Below, one piece after another: positions 6,334 to 9,180 of a DNA stretch of 9,180 nt. How positions within the stretch are numbered: position 1 is the stretch's first letter; every line of letters starts with the position of its first letter. The notes beneath the pieces were generated by a model that saw only the letters and a list, made by a program, of their open reading frames with translations, made no database searches and was not told where the DNA came from. Source of the stretch: Actinomycetes bacterium (GTDB lineage Bacteria; Actinomycetota; Acidimicrobiia; Acidimicrobiales; Palsa-688); assembly GCA_021827285.1 (NCBI GenBank), contig JAKAWM010000070.1, positions 1 to 9,180 on the forward strand, written 5' to 3'. A program made the position numbers and the translations under genes.

Positions 6334-7616
6334 CGCTTCCCCTTTGGTCGCCTGGCACCATGGCGCCCACTTCGCGGACCGGTCCGCCCCGCCAGTTGAC
6401 GCTTGTCCGGCTGGCCGGTGAGATCGCCAAGTCGCTTTCGAACATAGGCAGGGTGGCCGTCGAGGGAGAGGTGCACCGGCCTCAGGTGTCCCGGTCCGGG
6501 TGGACGCACTTCACGCTCCGGGACCGAGCCGCCCAGATCCCTGTGGTGTGCCCGGCGCGATGGGCCAAGCGTTGCCACGCCGTGAACGGTGAGCGGTCAA
6601 TGGTCGTCGGCATCCTCAACTGGGACAACAACCGCGGGCAGCTCGTATTGGAGGCCGAAGAGGTGGCTCCGGTTGGTGAGGGGGCAGTGGCCGCCATGAT
6701 CGCAGAGGCCAGGGCACGGCTGGACGCGGACGGGCTACTGTCCCGGCCACGCCGGCCGCTCCCGCTGCTGCCCCGCGTGATCGGGGTGCTTTGCGGGTCA
6801 GACGCAGCCGTCAAAAAGGACATCGAGTCCGTGGTTGCGGCCCGCTTCCCTGATTACCCACTTGCCATCGAAGAGACCTCGGTTAGCGGCCCCGGCGCGG
6901 CGCAGTCGATCATCGAAGGCCTACGCCGATTAGCCACCTGTCCCGGCGTAGATGTCATCGTGCTGGCCAGGGGAGGCGGCGACGCCACCCAGCTGCTGGC
7001 CTGGAGCGACGAAGAGCTGTGCCGGGCCGTGGCCGCCTGCCCAGTCCCCGTGGTATCGGCTATCGGCCACGAACAGGACAGGCCGCTGTGCGACGAGGTG
7101 GCTGACCAGCGCTGCGGCACGCCTTCGATCGCGGCGCACGTCGTCGTACCTGAGCGCCGCCAGCTCGAGGGGCGATTGAGCGACCTCCTGGCCGGCGCTC
7201 AGGCGTCAGTCCTGCGCACCTGCGAGGCACGCCGGGAGAGGCTGGGCAGGGTGACCATCGGCAGGGCGCTTACCCTGGCGAGCGAACGTGCCCGCGCCCG
7301 GGCCGATCACGCGAGAGACCGCCTGTCTTGGGCTTATCCCGGCCCGGCCGTAGCGCAAGCCAAACGCCGCCTTGACCGTTGCGACTGGAGCGGGCCGGTA
7401 CGCGCCCAGCTCCGGGGGAGTGCCGAGCGGCTGGTCGGCTTGCAGCGCCAGGCCCAGGCTCTATCGCCCCAGCACGTGGTTAGGCGCGGATTTGCCGTCG
7501 TGCGCCGACTGGACGGGGCCGTGGTGCGGCGGCCGGCGCAAGTACAGCCCGGCGAGCCCGTGGAGCTCACGTTGGCCGAAGGGCGGCTTATGGCTCGGGT
7601 GGAAGGCGCACGTTGA
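6330..7616 (+). CDS. xseA: Exodeoxyribonuclease VII large subunit
   Basis: XseA is the catalytic subunit of exonuclease VII, which degrades single-stranded DNA from both ends into short oligonucleotides, in repair and removal of displaced strands. The 428-residue product has the normal length. The N-terminal OB-fold (about 22-112) contains VAVEGEVHRP and GWTHFTLRDRAAQIPVV. The catalytic domain follows with PRVIGVLCGSDAAVKKDIESV (148-168), VIVLARGGGDATQLLAW (209-225) and VVSAIGHEQDRPLCDEVAD (241-259), then the TPSIAA element. An Arg-rich helical section (about 280-380), which forms the coiled-coil arms in the family, precedes the C-terminal RRGFAVVRR and VELTLAEGRL segment. The GGG-D (rather than GGGS) after ARGGG is a minor variation. 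The ATG at 6330 overlaps the rpiB stop and has a G-rich site (GGTGGGGG) just upstream. It is coupled to xseB by a TTGA overlap. Confidence 0.95.
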   Translation: MTLPLWSPGTMAPTSRTGPPRQLTLVRLAGEIAKSLSNIGRVAVEGEVHRPQVSRSGWTHFTLRDRAAQIPVVCPARWAKRCHAVNGERSMVVGILNWDNNRGQLVLEAEEVAPVGEGAVAAMIAEARARLDADGLLSRPRRPLPLLPRVIGVLCGSDAAVKKDIESVVAARFPDYPLAIEETSVSGPGAAQSIIEGLRRLATCPGVDVIVLARGGGDATQLLAWSDEELCRAVAACPVPVVSAIGHEQDRPLCDEVADQRCGTPSIAAHVVVPERRQLEGRLSDLLAGAQASVLRTCEARRERLGRVTIGRALTLASERARARADHARDRLSWAYPGPAVAQAKRRLDRCDWSGPVRAQLRGSAERLVGLQRQAQALSPQHVVRRGFAVVRRLDGAVVRRPAQVQPGEPVELTLAEGRLMARVEGAR

Positions 7617-7855
7617 CCGCAGAGTTCGACGCCAAGTTGTGCGCGGCACCAGGACCACTCGACTCGCTCACCTTCGAGCAGATCCTAAGCGTGCTCGAGT
7701 CCGTCACCAACCGCCTAGCCAACGGGGAGCTCGGTATCGAAGCAGCCGCCGATTTGTACGAGCAGGCCGAGATCCTGCATGCCGCCGCAGAGGCGCGCCT
7801 GGCCGCCGTTAATGCGCGCCTTTCCCGCCTCAGGTCCGAAGGCACCCCCACCTGA
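7613..7855 (+). CDS. xseB: Exodeoxyribonuclease VII small subunit
   Basis: The 80-residue XseB is the helical accessory subunit, several copies of which bind the coiled-coil arms of XseA. It has the family pattern across residues 18-70: LTFEQILSVLESVTNRLANG, then ELGIEAAADLYEQAEILH and a final helix AAAEARLAAVNARL. Length is typical. The start is TTG at 7613, which overlaps the xseA stop (TTGA, 7613-7616) and has GGAAGG (7601-7606) six bases upstream. Tight coupling to xseA fits the need for a stoichiometric complex, since free large subunit is toxic in E. coli. The frame ends at TGA 7853-7855, 57 bases before the membrane-protein gene. Confidence 0.93.
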   Translation: MTAEFDAKLCAAPGPLDSLTFEQILSVLESVTNRLANGELGIEAAADLYEQAEILHAAAEARLAAVNARLSRLRSEGTPT

Positions 7856-7912
7856 GCTTTCGCCCTGCTATGGTGTGCGGCGTGAGGAAGGCCAGCTGGT
7901 GGAGATCGTCTG

Positions 7913-9133
7913 TTGACCGAGACCACGCCTGAAGCAGCCAGTTACACACTGGACGAGTGCCCTCATTGCCACGAGTTAGTACCGCCTGGGGCGTTTTGTG
8001 GCAATTGTGGCGCGCATTTTTCCGACGCTGGTGGACGGTCACGCCTCCACCACTACGCCGCCGCCCCTCACGAGCACGTGGTCAAGATGAGCGTGATCTC
8101 CACCCTTTTCCCTCACCTCCCCCGCCGGCATGCCCACATATTCAGGGAGGTTTTCGTGGCGGGCGTGATCGCCGTGGTCCTCCTCGGTGCCCTCCGCCTT
8201 TATACTCCCGCCCTACTGGCCGCGGTCATATTGCTCCCGGTGCTTTACCTGCTATATCTCTACGAAGTAGAGGTATACGAGTCCCTGCCCTTGCAGGTGC
8301 TTCTGGCAACATTTGGCGTTGGTGCTGCCCTGGGCACTGGGTACGTGCTCGGCTTCGGCCACATCGTTCACTTCGTCTATAACGGCACCAACCGGGGACC
8401 GCTTTTCACAGCTCTCCTCCTGCCGGTGGTAGCGCAGGCTCTCATGCTCGCCGGGCCGCTCTGCCTCCTCCCGCTCGCTCGCTTCGACGAGTCCCTCGAC
8501 GGCCTCAGCTTTGGCGTCAGCTCCGCCCTCGGCTTCACCCTGGCCTCAGTACTGGCCGGTTACTCGAGCACTTTGGTGGCGCCCCTCCAGGGCGACGGCA
8601 GCATCTCAACCGACGATGTCACCAACGTGCTCCGTGCCGCCATCCTGGCAGCCCTGGTTAATGCCGCCACCACCGGGACCATGGCTGCGGCGTTTTGGTT
8701 GCGCCACCACGGTCGGTCTCGGCATCGCCACAAGCACCCATTTTTGGGCGTGCCCGCCGCCACGACCGGGGCCTTCGGCGCCCAGGTAGGCCTCGGTTTC
8801 GCCAGCTACTTCGTTGGCTCCCTCCTGCTCGTGGTGGTGCTGTGGGCTATTTCCGCCGCCGTACTGCTCGTTTGGCTGCGCCTCGTCCTGCACAATGCGC
8901 TGCTGGAAGAGGGGGCGGAGCACAACATCGGCGATCTATCAGCCTGTTCTGAGTGCCACCGCCTCGTCCCCGCCATGGTTTTCTGCCCGGCTTGCGGAGT
9001 AGTTCGATCGGCCGCCCCCAAGCAGGCCCGCCCTGGGGCGCCAGGCCGGCCAGGCCCCGAGCCGGCTGGCCGGCCGGTCCAGGCCGGGCCGCCGGGATCG
9101 GCCGGCCCGGCCGTGGCAGGGAGCACTCGATGA
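7913..9133 (+). CDS. Zinc-ribbon-bracketed membrane protein, degenerate PrsW-like fold
   Basis: The 406-residue product has an N-terminal zinc ribbon (Cys16, Cys19, Cys29, Cys32). About seven or eight membrane segments lie between residues 77 and 324. A second zinc ribbon follows (Cys345, Cys348, Cys358, Cys361), then a Pro/Gly/Ala-rich tail (369-406). The stretch FDESLDGLSFG (191-201) followed by SALGF resembles the signature of PrsW-type intramembrane metalloproteases. Aligned by eye, however, the PrsW motifs are replaced: EExxK reads AQALM (174-178), FxxxE reads FTLAS (208-212), and HxxxD reads NAATT (250-254). If the family assignment holds, it cannot be an active metalloprotease of this type. 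It may bind or sense a membrane partner instead. The TTG start at 7913 has a GGTGGAG site (7898-7904). The frame is closed by TGA at 7883-7885. Its stop overlaps the next gene (ATGA, 9130-9133). Membrane topology is clear; the family is likely; the function is unknown. Confidence 0.88.
   Translation: MTETTPEAASYTLDECPHCHELVPPGAFCGNCGAHFSDAGGRSRLHHYAAAPHEHVVKMSVISTLFPHLPRRHAHIFREVFVAGVIAVVLLGALRLYTPALLAAVILLPVLYLLYLYEVEVYESLPLQVLLATFGVGAALGTGYVLGFGHIVHFVYNGTNRGPLFTALLLPVVAQALMLAGPLCLLPLARFDESLDGLSFGVSSALGFTLASVLAGYSSTLVAPLQGDGSISTDDVTNVLRAAILAALVNAATTGTMAAAFWLRHHGRSRHRHKHPFLGVPAATTGAFGAQVGLGFASYFVGSLLLVVVLWAISAAVLLVWLRLVLHNALLEEGAEHNIGDLSACSECHRLVPAMVFCPACGVVRSAAPKQARPGAPGRPGPEPAGRPVQAGPPGSAGPAVAGSTR
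9045..9074. repeat. GC-rich 9-bp inverted repeat at the 3' end of the membrane gene
   Basis: GCCGGCCAG (9045-9053) and CTGGCCGGC (9066-9074) are perfect reverse complements with a 12-base loop, within a stretch crowded with GGCCGG words that encodes the Pro/Gly/Ala tail. There is no T-tract and the next gene starts at once, so termination is unlikely. Confidence 0.55.
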
Positions 9134-9180
9134 AGGTCGCTGGCCGTGCCGTGGGTAAGGCACACTCGAACCCAGAGACC
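9130..9180 (+). CDS. Start of the next gene, truncated by the window edge
   Basis: ATG at 9130 overlaps the upstream stop as ATGA. The frame stays open for 17 codons (MKVAGRAVGKAHSNPET) to the end of the window. The overlap and codon choice fit the coupling seen throughout this gene string. The fragment is too short to assign a family. Confidence 0.55.
   Translation, partial: MKVAGRAVGKAHSNPET

Noticed and set aside
7869..7874. TATGGT box between xseB and the membrane-protein gene, a possible -10
   Set aside because: No acceptable -35 element lies 16-18 bases upstream, and the 57-base gap is compatible with read-through.
1..9180. Mobile element, CRISPR array, tRNA or rRNA
   Set aside because: I saw no transposase or integrase, no regularly spaced repeats with unique spacers, and no recognisable tRNA or rRNA sequence. 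The tandem repeats found have no spacers.

Overview
This window comes from a high-GC actinobacterium. The visible base composition is strongly G+C-rich. Starts are often GTG or TTG, and genes are joined by ATGA/TTGA overlaps. RpiB is of the actinobacterial GGSGxGE type, and a stand-alone RsbW-like ATPase is present. I cannot name the genus; a deep actinobacterial lineage such as Acidimicrobiia is only a guess. Every gene I can support lies on the + strand.

Region by region: bases 1-410 hold no gene I can support, only a weak promoter candidate. Bases 411-893 encode a small GHKL-type (RsbW-like) serine kinase/anti-sigma ATPase. At its 3' end sits the best promoter of the window (TTGACA, 18-base spacer, extended TATAAC, positions 883-912). 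An inverted repeat is centred on its -10 box. It is followed by about 290 bases of hairpin-rich, apparently untranslated leader. Next comes a translationally coupled pair (1211-2247): a small, acidic, lysine-free protein and a PD-(D/E)XK nuclease-like protein resembling the tRNase domains of CdiA toxins. This is a candidate immunity/toxin-like module. A shortened large-type NAD-glutamate dehydrogenase (2279-5734) follows.

The right half is a compact gene string: rpiB (ribose-5-phosphate isomerase B), xseA and xseB (exodeoxyribonuclease VII), then a multi-pass membrane protein with a zinc ribbon at each end, then the first 17 codons of another gene. The largest gap in this part is 57 bases (xseB to the membrane gene). 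The other junctions are 14 bases or overlaps, so co-transcription is likely.

The core enzymes are housekeeping: glutamate catabolism, the pentose phosphate pathway and DNA repair. Two items stand out. The first is the promoter/operator-leader-acidic protein-nuclease module at 880-2247. The second is the membrane protein at 7913-9133. Its fold looks like the PrsW/CAAX-protease (ABI) superfamily, but all three catalytic motifs appear to be replaced, which suggests a zinc-ribbon-bracketed pseudoprotease.
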